From positions 188,679-252,678 of the forward strand of contig KN834779.1 of NCBI GenBank assembly GCA_000827265.1: a stretch of 64,000 nucleotides of DNA, read 5' to 3'. How positions within the stretch are numbered: the stretch's first letter is position 1; every line of letters begins with the position of its first letter. The notes under the pieces are model-generated. The model was not told where the DNA came from, did not search any database, and worked only from the letters and a program-made list of their open reading frames with translations. Origin of the DNA: Collybiopsis luxurians FD-317 M1. Taxonomy: Eukaryota; Basidiomycota; Agaricomycetes; Agaricales; Omphalotaceae. The translations under genes were made by a program, and so were the position numbers. Of this stretch, positions 34,326 through 45,423 are shown piece by piece.

Positions 34326-36407
34326 TTAACCCACTCTAATAAAGATATCAGTGCAAGGCGAGATGACGGTCAAAAAAATAACCTTCTGTGTGCGATCTTG
34401 TAAATCGTCCAGCTCGTGTAATTCATTAGGCCGATACACAGAATTAGTATTCCCAAGCCGAAAATTGGAATCAAAGTCACCAGAAGTGAACCAGCCGGAC
34501 CCAGTGTTATCTTCCTGCAGATGATCTCGTACGTTGAGTGTCGCCAGGATAGAATTGGTATAAACTGCAAACATAAATTCAGACTTCTGTAACAAAACTT
34601 CGTATGGCAGCAATTTACGTCGTGGCAGCACTAAGTAGAAGGGGAGCTCGAGGTTTGTCCCAGGATAGATAATGGAACAGAAAAGTACCAAGATAGCACA
34701 GACACTGTCGCAAATGTATACGGAAAATTGTTGGCGTATAGAAGCTTTTGAAGGACCTTACCTCGAGACGAATCCGGCTGTCACACTAAAGATTATCTGT
34801 ACAAAAAGCGTGGCGTAAGCCGTTGGCACAGAAAGCTTTGATTGAAGTGCACGTACGACGGAAAGAAGCAACCGGTTTGTCCTTGGGTAGATATCAGAAA
34901 TGTACGGTGGCTGGGTATATTAACTTCCAACCTCTTGAGCGCACCTCTTGAAAATTTCTTTTGGAATTTATGAAGGAAGAGAACAATCGCAAAGGCAATG
35001 AGAATATCACAGGCGACTCCGAGAGAATTTATAAGAATTGCATATGGCTAGTATGTTGAAATTGTGAATGCTGAGCCACTGAGAATGACCTGCAAGGAGC
35101 CTTACCTCCAATACAAATGTAACTTCTTCGGCGGAAAGATGGGATCTAGAAAGCGCAAGTCGACTCTCATTTTCGATAAGAATTCAGATGGAAAGCGTAC
35201 GCTCGGAAAGTAAAATCTAAAAGGAGTTTCAGTATTGCCGCTTGCGATAATCAAAGTAAATATGAACTGGATTTACACAGCAAAAAACCTTCCAAAGATT
35301 GGAAATCAGCGACATTTAGACACATGTTACTCTACTGCTCACCGAATTGAGTAAACGAGATTGCCAACTGGATGAGAGTTTATCAATCAAGTTGTTTAAG
35401 TAAAGAGATCAAAAATACGCACGATTACACCGGAAAGGCATAAGCTCTTGCTCACTGTAGCTGAATTGAGAATAGGTTCAAAATTTCACTATGAGTCGTC
35501 CTCACATTTCCATACTCTCCAAACATAAAAGCTAATGATAATATCCTAAATGGAAGCATATTTGTATGATTGGAAACGAGCTCACCCCTGGGCCATTATC
35601 GTAATGAGTCCCTAGAAATCCATCATGTCGTAGTTAGCAGCCAAACTCACAGATCGAGATTCTCACTGTTGAAAACGCAATTCCCTGGTAATTCTGTCAT
35701 TGGAACAGGGCGCCATATTCAAGTTCAGTGCAAATCACCCACATAATAGCTCCTGCCAATAAACGATCAGCGATCTGTGGATACCTGGACACTGGCCAAA
35801 CAAGCGCGAACGGTAGAGCCTAAGACAACTGACTGCTGTATTACTTACTTGGGAAGCTTGTTTGAGAAGGCTGTCGGATTGTTAAAATTGGTGACACAGT
35901 AATCGTATACTAGTACCAATTTCCTCAGCAAAATCCATATCGTTGATACTGTCGATCGACATATACTTACGCCAATGACTGAGGCTGAGCTGGTCCACCA
36001 GGTCTAAAAGTACAAGAATAACGACCTATGTTTCGTAGGGTGGCTATTCCGTGAGAATTGAACACAGAGTCGTATTCATAAACATACCATAGATTTGAGC
36101 CATCGTGAATCTGGGCGGTCCGAGTTCCGGCTTCGAGCAGAACCGAAGTAGACCCACGTTTGAGAATATGTAACTGAAGGGGGATATGGAGCAATCCTTC
36201 CACAGTTCCTGTATAGTTACGTGCCTCCGTGCAAACTAAGGACAGTGAGTTAGATACATTTTACCAGAGAATCAAAAGAATTTGCATACATTGTGGCAAG
36301 TACAAGGCCGATGAAAAAAGCTCCCAGTCTGCCAGCATATGAGGAAGCGTCGAGACAGTCAAGAAATGTGCACACGTATTATCCAAAGTGGGCTGAACAT
36401 GAACCAT
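34326..36407 (-). pseudogene. DUF6534-like membrane protein, copy E, frameshifted
   Basis: Start at 36407 (MVHVQPTLDNT), then the LGA...GLV exon. An intact acceptor (ATACAG|G) leads to NCGRIAPYPPTVTYSQTWVYF, whose exon ends DSRWLKSM|GTATGT. Next is VVILVLLDLVDQLSLSHW and, later, the last exon with FYLVLPRRKLLPYE and VYTNSILATLNVRD. In the exon that should read RKWALVY-YCVTNF a single base is missing (GAGGAAATTGG instead of GAGGAAAATGGG), which brings a TAG into frame at once. Apart from this it is the copy with the best 5' splice sites. It lies just left of three MITEs and the interrupted MYND copy E. Confidence 0.6.
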
Positions 36408-36795
36408 GATCCCCTTTTCTTCGTGCGGAGCAAGCAAGGACCCAACTCTTTGCCTATTCTTGAAAAAAGAAGGGGGGAGGACAGGAGGGACGATGCCTTC
36501 GAGTACTCGGCCAACCAATCCTTTATACCAGCCAGATTAAGGTTATACGAGTTTTGCAATAAGTGTATAGACCTTTCGGATAACCAGAAGTAGTATAGCG
36601 CGGTCGATCAGACATTGAGCATGGGGTGTTAACGTTTTGGGGCGTTAAAAAATGCGAACGCCGGATTGCTGTCAGGTCCACGTCAGAACTGAATGCTATT
36701 TCATATTCTCAATTGATTCAAGATGCATTGGGTGCTTGAGGGATCACAGTGAATTCTGATAAGTAGTAATGGCAACGTAGGGGGTGATTTGAATA

Positions 36796-37066
36796 CAGTG
36801 CTTTGCATAATTCTGTGCCCCCTCAGAATTCTCGCATCTGTTTATTTGTATTTATTAATAGACTGGGACCAGGCCCTTTTACTATACAAAACATGTGAGA
36901 AAGGTTGATTTCGGATGAGTTCCAACCAAATTGACTCTTTTTCGTGAATGTTTGTTGAGGATTTCGTGAGCTTTGTATACAAACGGGGCCTGGGCCCGGT
37001 CTATTAGTAAATACAAATAAACAAATGCGAGAATTCTGAGGGGGCACAGAATTACGCAAAGCACTG
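36796..37066. mobile_element. MITE 1, Tc1/mariner-like, 271 bp
   Basis: Inverted repeats of about 75 bases begin CAGTGCTTTGCATAATTCTG and end CAGAATTACGCAAAGCACTG. The flanks are TA dinucleotides (36794-36795 and 37067-37068), the target duplication of Tc1/mariner elements. A TGTTTATTTGTATTTA stretch lies inside each repeat. No coding capacity. Confidence 0.85.
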
Positions 37067-37081
37067 TAAGGTCCATCTTTA

Positions 37082-37658
37082 CAGTCCTTTGCGTACAGCC
37101 GTTTGCAAAAAGTTTTGCCCCCTTGAGTTTTCTACCCGTGTTTATTTGTATTTAGTATTTTGATAGGATTCAAAACTTTTTGCAAACGGCTGTAATTCTG
37201 CGGCCCTCCAGAATCTATACCATTGTTTATTTGTATTTATGTGATCTGCGCGCCTACAGAGCACTAGTGTACTGAGCATATCTGTATGTCATATTCGCAG
37301 CTTTATGGACACCAGCTAATTGGTTTATAATATTGGCCCAGTGTATGGGAGGCTGGAGGGACAAGTAAATATGGTAAGAGTAGAGGAACTATGGCACGGC
37401 GCGGCACCTTGATGCGGTGATCGGGGTACTCAGTCATCTGTCAAACCTTGCGCATCTCACCAGTATGGATACAAACCAGGAAAAATATGGCAATCATAGG
37501 TCTTCACTGCAGGTTTGCAAGAATATGAAGGCTGGTTCCCAGAGATTATGGCAGTCACAGAGGGAAATGTTGAGGAAGAGGTGCCGGGGTATCATTACAC
37601 AAATATAAATCAACAATGGCGCGGATTCCGAAGGGCCGCAGAATTACACAAAGCACTG
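37082..37658. mobile_element. MITE 2, Tc1/mariner-like, interrupted by MITE 3
   Basis: Ends CAGTCCTTTGCG and CGCAGAATTACACAAAGCACTG belong to the same family as MITE 1, flanked by TA (37080-37081 and 37659-37660). The left repeat is cut after 12 bases by MITE 3 and resumes with TAATTCTGCGGCCCTCCAGAATC, matching the reverse complement of the right repeat (GATTCCGAAGGGCCGCAGAATTA). The inner part (37240-37600) has no long reading frame of known type. Confidence 0.8.
37096..37192. mobile_element. MITE 3, 97 bp, nested in MITE 2
   Basis: Near-perfect 22-base inverted repeats CAGCCGTTTGCAAAAAGTTT(TG) and the mirror (CA)AAACTTTTTGCAAACGGCTG, flanked by TA on both sides (37094-37095, 37193-37194). 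Insertion at a TA inside the left repeat of MITE 2 dates it as younger than MITE 2. Confidence 0.85.
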
Positions 37659-38296
37659 TATCACTGGCACTAGTGCAGATTACAGATCTAGTCGCTGAAG
37701 TGAAGTGTCAGTACCCTGCATTTGGACAGCGTAATGTGATAATAAACCATTCAATTCAAATTCATGTAACTTGTTAGTATTTAATGCTTAATATTAGTGC
37801 AGGATGGAAAACCTAAGTACATAAGCATGTCATTGATTCCACAGGTAGTTCGATAGGTAGTTCGATAATAAACTGTACTTACCCGGGCTAGGGGACTGAG
37901 ATCCATGTTACAAACCTATAATAAATCCGAGAGGCTGCAGGAAAAGAGCCGAAGTCAGGGAAGTGGGTGAAGCTGAAGTTGCGATGGATCAGAGAATATT
38001 TATACTTGTACTTTCCTCTCAGATTTGAGACACGCTGATGACAAAGGTTTGCTCGCTTGAACTGATTGATTGACGCAATCATGTCAGAAAATTTAAAATT
38101 CAGAGCAACCTTGCAAACTCGGCAACAAGTCAAACACCTCCGACATAATATACTTCACCTCTAACTACCCCAACAGGATCGACAAACTTTGTCGGCGCAT
38201 CACACAAAGGTTCGAACCACCAGATCATATAATCCGAGTCCATCCGTGTAACAGATCTGGATATATCTGGTAACTTAGCGGTACGTCGGTAGGAAT

Positions 38297-38896
38297 ATAC
38301 TATCTAAGTACCAGAGTTGATAGTGTACCCAGAGTTGATACTTTCGCAGAAAATCCTTTCGTTTGAGTGCATTTCTGGACTGTTCGCTCTTAAACTTTTT
38401 CTGCATACGAAATTAGAACTAATAGATAAACTTACAAACTTTTTATGAGGATTATTGAGCCTAAAAATAATCAGGGAATTTTTCAAGTGTTCAAACAGTA
38501 GGTTTTTCCCTTTATCAGTGCCGGGAAGCATCAAAAATGCTCAATTTATCTCAGGTTTTGGATATTATGTTCTTTATGTCATTTTAAGGCATTTGAGCAC
38601 CATCCGTGGATTTAAAACGATGCGGATTTCTCTCAAACGAATGAGGATTGTGAAAACAGTCTTTTCCGATGGGCTTCGGAATGTACCGGTCCGAGTATCA
38701 ACTCCCGCCATTTTAATGTCCTTTCTCGGGAGACAGCTGGCACAACCTTGAGGGCTCCGAAAATTCTTAAACTTGGTCAATTCAGAGCTTAACATGTATA
38801 TTTAATACCTTTCAAGTTTGAGCAGAGTCAACGAAGAATTGCAAAAGTTTTCCTATACCGACATTTTCGTTATCAACTCTGGTACATAGATAGTAT
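38297..38896. mobile_element. Inverted-repeat element of unknown class, 600 bp
   Basis: Ends ATACTATCTAAGTACCAGAG and the reverse complement of ...CAACTCTGGTACATAGATAGTAT match over about 26 bases (ATACTATCTAWGTACCAGAGTTGATA) with one mismatch. I see no clear target duplication. The left part (CCTTTCGTTTGAGTGCATTTCT) is related to 17990-18110. No recognised protein. It interrupts MYND copy E. Confidence 0.6.
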
Positions 38897-39696
38897 TGGA
38901 TAGATTCAGATAGCTCTTTCTTATCCCGTACTTTCATGTTCTCTGTATCCAGACTACTAGTCGACCTACTGTGCAATTATAAGCCCTGTTTAATTATATT
39001 GTCTGAATTGAGAACAGTGACCGGTACTTTGGGAAATAAGAACCGAGCGTCCCTACAATCCGACCGTATCTGCGCAAGGGACGAGCTCCTTAAATTTGTG
39101 GTCCATGTTCATCATATAAAGCTCTACTGCAAAATCAACAGGACCGAAGACGACAGAAGTTTGATCCCCGTTTCAGTGCTGGGTGAGCTAGGACCGGAAG
39201 CGAATTGGTGTTTGTAGTAGTTCATGAGGGATTGCAAGATGGATGTGCGTTGGGTTTGTAGGGTTCATTTAGCGATAAATTCGATATAGGTCGAGTCGTA
39301 GTTGTTACATTGAGAGATAGTCCTTTCAGGGAACAGACTACGTCATTATAAGAACTCGCTTCGCGAATGTACTGTAGAACGTAGGAAAAACCACAAGTGA
39401 TATGTTGGCTCCGCACACCTGACAGTGGCCCGCGCTCCAATCCACGCTGACATTCTTAACTGCGGTAAACTTTGGTTCGGCAACGAGAACAGACTTTAAT
39501 AAAGTGGTGTTCTTCGGAAATCATATTACACTTTACACCCGGGAAAACTACGACAGCGAACAAAGAGAAAATCTAGGAAAGCTCACCTCCTTATTGGCAC
39601 AAATTACCGTCGTACTGTTACAATCCTCCTTCAGCAAAACAAAATAATCCGCCCTTTTCTATCGCCTCTCTCCATGCAGCACCAAATTTGTTCAAT

Positions 39697-40843
39697 CAAG
39701 GGGCTCCGGAAAAAAAATTCTGTACCAGGGGTCAGAAAATTTTGTTCAGCCTCAGAGCTCGATCTCCCTCCCTCCACGTGATATATAAGTCATGTAATTA
39801 GTGTTGCGATAACGCGACTTGGCGTGAAGTGATGTGACTTCCAGGAACGTAACGTGAAAAACGGCGCGACGTGCCGGATGTGGTAACTGACGTGGCATGA
39901 TTTGTGGCGCGCCACGGCACGTCGGTTTGAAGTCCAAATAAGGCAGCCCCAAAGACAGAACTCAGCGTCAACAGCCAAAACAAAGCTTATATAGTGAAAA
40001 ACCAATAGTTCACTCAGCTGAAGCATGCCAAAGAGCTTCTCATAAGAATCAGGTACCTCCAGGAGCTCCCTGCATGCTTTTAGAGTGAGCACAAGTCAGC
40101 GCAAGCACCATGAGACTATCATTCATAGAAAATGATAATACTTGCACAAAATACATTCAGACTACAGATTTTTTTACATACAAAGAGAGAATGTACATAA
40201 ATGATAGTATGGCCCAAGAAAAAACATTGAGGGATGCTGTAGAAGGATTGTTTGCTCCAAAAAGGGAAGTACATTTGACGTGGGAGAGTCAAGTCACTCG
40301 GCTCCAGAAGTCATTCTCGGCGTCAGATCTGAGAATGAAGTGACTTCGGCGTGGCTTCAAACGGCGTGACATCAACGCGCCGTCATTTGAAGCCGCGTTA
40401 TCACAACACTACATGTAATTACCAAATATAGTAATTCTAAGTCATAGACAAAGTGAAATTTTCATCGCATTACTCTCTTGCCCTTTGCACACGTCCTACA
40501 TACCCAATTCTTCTTCGTGAAGTCTTCCTTCCGTTCCAGACACCGAATATGATACTGTAAGGGCAGCTCGACTCAAAACATCACATGCTGCTGAGCTATA
40601 ACTCATCATTCATTAACGCGTTAATGAGCGTACCGGTTCGGACCGCCGCCTCAGTTATCATGCCGAGCTTTGCACCTTCAGAAAAGGCACACAACAGTAT
40701 ATTGTAGTGCAGACATTGAAAAAGCTTCATTTGAGCCTTTTCTGACCCTCCGAGAAGGTCAGTCAAAAATTTTTTTTCAGCCTTCGTGGCTGACCCTCCC
40801 TCCCTACCCCCCGTTCCGGGATTCGCCGGGCCGGAGCCCCTTG
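39697..40843. mobile_element. hAT-like element, 1147 bp, carrying a second hAT-like element
   Basis: Terminal repeats CAAGGGGCTCCGG (39697-39709) and CCGGAGCCCCTTG (40831-40843) match perfectly. The 8-base flanks TGTTCAAT and TGTCCAAT differ by one base, fitting the 8-base target duplication of hAT elements. The corresponding place in MYND copy B (TTGGCCAATGAGG) is uninterrupted. Apart from the nested element there is little inside, so it is a non-autonomous remnant. Confidence 0.8.
39799..40411. mobile_element. Nested hAT-like element, 613 bp
   Basis: Ends TAGTGTTGCGATAACGCG and the reverse complement of CGCGTTATCACAACACTA (one mismatch), flanked by the exact 8-base duplication CATGTAAT (39791-39798 and 40412-40419). 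The exact duplication indicates a younger insertion than the host element. The 78-codon plus-strand frame at 40110-40343 is too short to assign; it could be a scrap of transposase. Confidence 0.85.
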
Positions 40844-41656
40844 TGTCCAATAAGAGCCTGCGGGGGCGTTGAGCTCACACGCTTTTGGATCAGCCGCAAG
40901 AGCATTGTTCAGAACCGTCTCAAGATTGAAGGAATCGTGAAGAAGCTCAAAAGCAAGCTCGTCAAGTAATCGCACATTCTCGTTGTGAAATCTACATAAA
41001 CCTCTCCTTCCTTTTGACAAAATACACCAAAGAATAGATAGCTTTGAGCCATCCATAATCCATAGCTTGCGCGAGCACGAAAGCGCCTTCGTTGATGATT
41101 GCCCAGAATATGAATCCGCGTAGGCAGGAGATAGTTTCAAAGTAGTCAGTGGACACGGAGGGGTCCTCGGATACGGAAAGACTGATCTGTGATCATGAGC
41201 TCTGAGGGCAAGATGCATGACGAATCAATATGCAACGCGCAGCTGCCGATGGCAATTGTGCCAATTCTATGTCCTCGCCTCCGCTGAATCTCACTTCAAA
41301 ATAACGCTATACGCCCCAACGTTTCAGGAACAAATTCAACAATCAAGATTAGAAAGTCAATAACCTACGTACTTAAACGATACAAACATGCAGCAAAAAG
41401 AGCGAGAGAGAGTAAGCGAACTGTAACCCAACAAAAGATATTGAAGCAAAACAGATTGTTACGAAAAATACAATGCAAGTATGTAATAGTCCAATGTCCA
41501 TTCCAGGTTTGTTGTTCAAGAGGGAAAAGAATCTAAGGAAAGATGTATGGAAGGAGGACATGAAATGGGTAGAAGCGATTAGCAATTAGTAGTGTTCCTC
41601 GTCATTAAGATCGTAAAAAGGTCGTCTCCGTCGTTATTTGCCCATGCATTTGATTT

Positions 41657-44600
41657 CTATGACACCCACGTCGGCTTCTTCTCCATAAATTGCTTGTATA
41701 TCTTGAGTTCCGGGGGAGAAGTTTCTACCTTCGGACCGGCAGCGACAGGAGCTGAAGAAGAATGACTATGACCACGATTCTGACTCGAATTCTCCTTCGA
41801 ATTTCCGCCGCTGGCCTTCAGGTTCTTGTTCGAGGTGAACAACCTTCGAAGTCTGTTCGTCGCAGGTGAAGTCGGCCGCGATCGAGCGTCGTCAGTCTGT
41901 CGACTGGGTTCAATGGATCTAGATCTTTTGCTATTCTTCTGAGGAGTTGCAGGTACTACCAGCGCGTCTTTACCGTTTGATACCGGCGGCGGCGGTCGAC
42001 TAGCCTCTCTTCGACTCTTTGTCGGCTCGACCGAAAGAGATCGCTTCGACGCCTCAGGAGAGCGAGCTACCGTCCTTCCATCCCTCTCCTTCTCCCTTGC
42101 CCTTTGCTTATAAGCAGCAGTAACCGCCGCCTGAGCCTCTGCCTTGGCTCTACACGCCGCACATCTCTCCGAATGCGTATACCGACCATCATCAGGATGG
42201 AAATGCGGAATCTCGAAATGTGACCCAGAGAGGACAGCACTAGGTGACAGTCTCCGATTCGCATACGGTGACATATTCGGCGCATACCTTGACCCTGTCG
42301 AAGTCGATGACGGTGTCGACGACGGTGTTGGTGCGCGGGATGATGGACGCGTGGGTGTCTTTGCCCGAGCGCGTTCGGCGGCTCGCGCTTGGGCTTGGGC
42401 GATGGAAGAGTTTGGAGGTTCGTGAGGGTGATGCTGGCCATTCTGTTTGGCCGGTGTAGAAGGGGGAGATTTTTGAGCCTCGGCTTCGGCTTCGGCCTTG
42501 GCTCGTGCCTCCGCTGCTTCAGCTTCAGCCTGAGCTTTTGCCGCTGCTGCTGCTTCAGCCTCAGCTTGGGCTTTCGCTCGCGCAGCAGCTTCCTCCGCTT
42601 CTTTTCGAGCCAACTCAGCCGCCCGTTCCTCCCTCAGTCGTTCAGCCCGTCTCCGACCAGCCACTCCGCGCACAATCTTCTGTATTGATATCGCTGCATG
42701 GTTCTGACGCTCATTCCGCAGACCATCCAATATCGCAACCACCCGCGGTCGGAAAAACACTTTGGTCTTGCCATTCTGGTACTTTGCTTTGTCGGGGACG
42801 ACATGTCGGAGGATGGCAGCCGTAAGTTGACGGCCATCCGGGTATGACGAGGCTTTCTCAGACGGAGGAAGGAGTATACGGTATCTAGGCCAATATCATC
42901 AACATGTTGTGTCGGTAGACCAAAGACATGGAAACTCACCTCGCCGCGAAATCCTCATACGTCCATCGGGTCGGATACCCAGCACTTGTGATCCGAATCG
43001 TCTCCAGTACCCCACAAGCCCTCAACTGCGCCAATACCAAAGGCGAATCAAAACCCCAAGGCCGTTTACTCTCATTGGGCTTGATACACCGGATATAATG
43101 GATCTCCGTCTTCTGCAGCGCATCCATCAATGTCAACAGAGACGACTTGAAGATGGAGGCCTGTGTAGGTTTCCGTCCCGATACAGCTTTCAGACCTGGA
43201 GCTACGTGGTTTTTCGGTGAGACCAGCTTCGTTGGAGATCCGGGAGCGGTGTGTAGATGAGGATCTACGCCGACATTGAAACCGACTTCAGCAACTTCCC
43301 TGAGGAATGAATTCGTCGAGTTGGTGAGAAGGAACTTGTGTTCATCCGGAACAGTTCCCCTATTCTTCTCCAAGAACCCGTCAATGTTATACGATACATC
43401 TCCAGCGTAATGGGCCACAAGGAAGGCCTCATTCCCGTGCAGGTGATCTTTGAATACTGGCTTATGCTCCGGCGTCTTCAACTGACTATTGAGTTTATCG
43501 ATCAGTGACTCGTCCGTTCCAGTTGCCAGCCGCGATTCTTCATCCAATAAAGCAATGATCCCGAGCTTGCCTTCGATGAGATTGATGCATGGTTGGTTGT
43601 CAGAGAACTCGATGGTTGTCCAGTCAATAGCCTCTTCCGCGTATTCGGCCTGTTCAAGTTTGAAGACATGTGAAATAAACTAGCGCATGCTCGTTGTTTA
43701 ACTATTAGAACTGACTTCAAAATGACAATCATACCTGCTGTTGCAACTTCTCGTTGGCATAGTTGATGCAAAATTGCTCGAACGAGTTCTGCGATCAACC
43801 TGTCAGACACATGGAAAAAGCTGGAAAGAAAGGCCCTACCGTTTGAAAATGCTCAAACCCATAGATATCCAATACAGCAATGAACGACTTCTCTCGCTGC
43901 ACAGCTTCGTCCGCTGACAAGCTTTCGTTGATCCTCAGCACAAGCCAATCAAAGATACTCGAATAGATAAACTTTGCGACCCCGTCACGTACGCCGATCG
44001 CCTGATCCATCGTTCTCGCAGATGAAAACTTTTCCCCTCGGGCATCTATCAACTTCTTCGTTGTACACTTGGCAAACTCAACCGGATCGATGCCCAACAG
44101 CTCCATGGCCTTTTGTAACGCCGCGTCGTTCTTGTCATCAATTATCGAATCTTTGGCGTCTCGTCTGTGGGTGACTTCAATGTTACCAAGATGTAAGATA
44201 CCGGCAAGGAGGCGGAAAATGGCGAGTTGCTTCTCTTCGTCGATTCCGACGACCGATAATGCCTGGCGTGTTGCTGAAAAATTGGTTGCATCGTCTACAT
44301 TATCAATCTTGATTGATGATGAACTGAGGTAACGATATCCAGTCGTGTCAGCGTCGAGACCAAAGTTGGCACGTTCCTCGGATGAGACGCCTTCGCATAA
44401 TTGATAGAAAATGTGATAATTGCGCTCTGAGCGTTGTTGAAAGGATATACGCGAGCGCTCGAGCAAATATGTTCGTATCCGGGCTCCTACAATCGACGAT
44501 TGGTCATCAAACAGAATCTGTACATATATGAGTGTCTAGGGAGTAGAGCTATCGGCCATGATACGCACCTGAATATACTTTCCAAATCTAGAAGAATTAT

Positions 44601-45423
44601 CATTCCTCGAAGTCTTTGCGTTTCCGAAAGCTTCCAGAATGGGATTTGTGGCCAAGACCTGATGCTCGACAGACGTAGAGGTGGCGGTATCATGTATCGA
44701 ACCAGACTTGACTGAAGCCATGTACCTCATGATATATTTTGCCGACTCGGTTTTTCCAGCGCCGCTGTAAGAGCCCGTCAGTGTCACGCATGGCGTCCCG
44801 AGCAAAATGAATACCTTTCACCAGATACGATAATAGTCTGGTTCTGCGAATCAGACTGCATGGCACCGTAGGCTTCTTCTGCAATAGTAAAGAGATGTGG
44901 ACGCAGCTCGTCTCTGTTCCGTCCTGCATATGTCTGAATAACGTCTTGACCATATATAGGTACGTCGGCGAAAGGATTGACGGCGACAAGTACTATGCCA
45001 CTGTAGGTGTAGAGCTGCTGCTGAGAGTAACGATTGAGCATGACTTGAAGAACTGCAGCAGCAGAGTTAGCAACCGAGTAGGTGGCATCCTGAACGACGC
45101 ACTGGATGGTTCATTGAGATGGGGAAGATGGGTCAAGTCATCGACCTGCTCGTATTCCTGTGCATTGCACAGCGGTGGAAGATTTCTCGCATTATTCGTG
45201 ATGTCTTTGAGTGTTGTTCTCAGCGAGATTTCCTACGCGAAATGATTGATTATTGAAGCCTGATGAACATTGATATACGCACTCTCTGCCTCTCATTGAT
45301 GAAGGTAATATCCACCGACTCGTCTGGGTGAACAGACGTAGAAAGTACTTCGCCACTGATCCAGCCCCGCTCTTTATCCTCAAACCAGACCTTGGTTCCC
45401 TTTGAGTAGATTGATGCGGCCAT
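41657..45423 (-). CDS. Class-V-like myosin with short tail, 1134 aa
   Basis: Actin-based motor. Eight exons: 45423-45283, 45232-45103, 45052-44815, 44764-44569, 44517-43840, 43788-43735, 43679-42940, 42884-41657 (3405 bases). The N-terminal SH3-like part ([19 protein letters not shown]) is typical of class V. Motor landmarks: [15 protein letters not shown]-loop [13 protein letters not shown], switch [13 protein letters not shown], switch [34 protein letters not shown], and [12 protein letters not shown] at the converter. One clear IQ motif follows ([14 protein letters not shown]), where class V normally has about six. Then comes an Ala/Glu/Lys-rich helix of ~90 residues and a Ser/Pro-rich disordered tail ending [11 protein letters not shown]. 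No DIL cargo domain is seen, and the protein is several hundred residues shorter than usual class V heavy chains. Confidence 0.92.

Larger units (their letters stand above)
38100..41200 (-). pseudogene. MYND zinc-finger protein, copy E, broken by two insertions
   Basis: Three pieces of one gene, read leftward. 41200-40845 is the helical region (DYFETISCLRGFIFWAIINE, VYFVKRK, then shifted by a one-base deletion relative to copy B). 39690-39060 holds the end of the helical region, the intron, the finger region and the CTSVLQ-like part. 38250-38100 is the C-terminal tail (FVDP-like). The gene is interrupted at 39697-40843 by a hAT-like element and at about 38260-39050 by a complex insertion containing an inverted-repeat element. 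Unlike copies A and C, this one kept its helical region, so it and copy B resemble the full-length ancestor most. Not functional. Confidence 0.6.

Noticed and set aside
40110..40343. Small plus-strand frame as a transposase
   Set aside because: Only 78 codons, no motif recognised; treated as inner sequence of the nested hAT-like element.
42144..42825. Plus-strand frames opposite the myosin tail
   Set aside because: The tail codes Ala/Glu/Lys-rich sequence whose reverse strand lacks stops by composition; no independent evidence.
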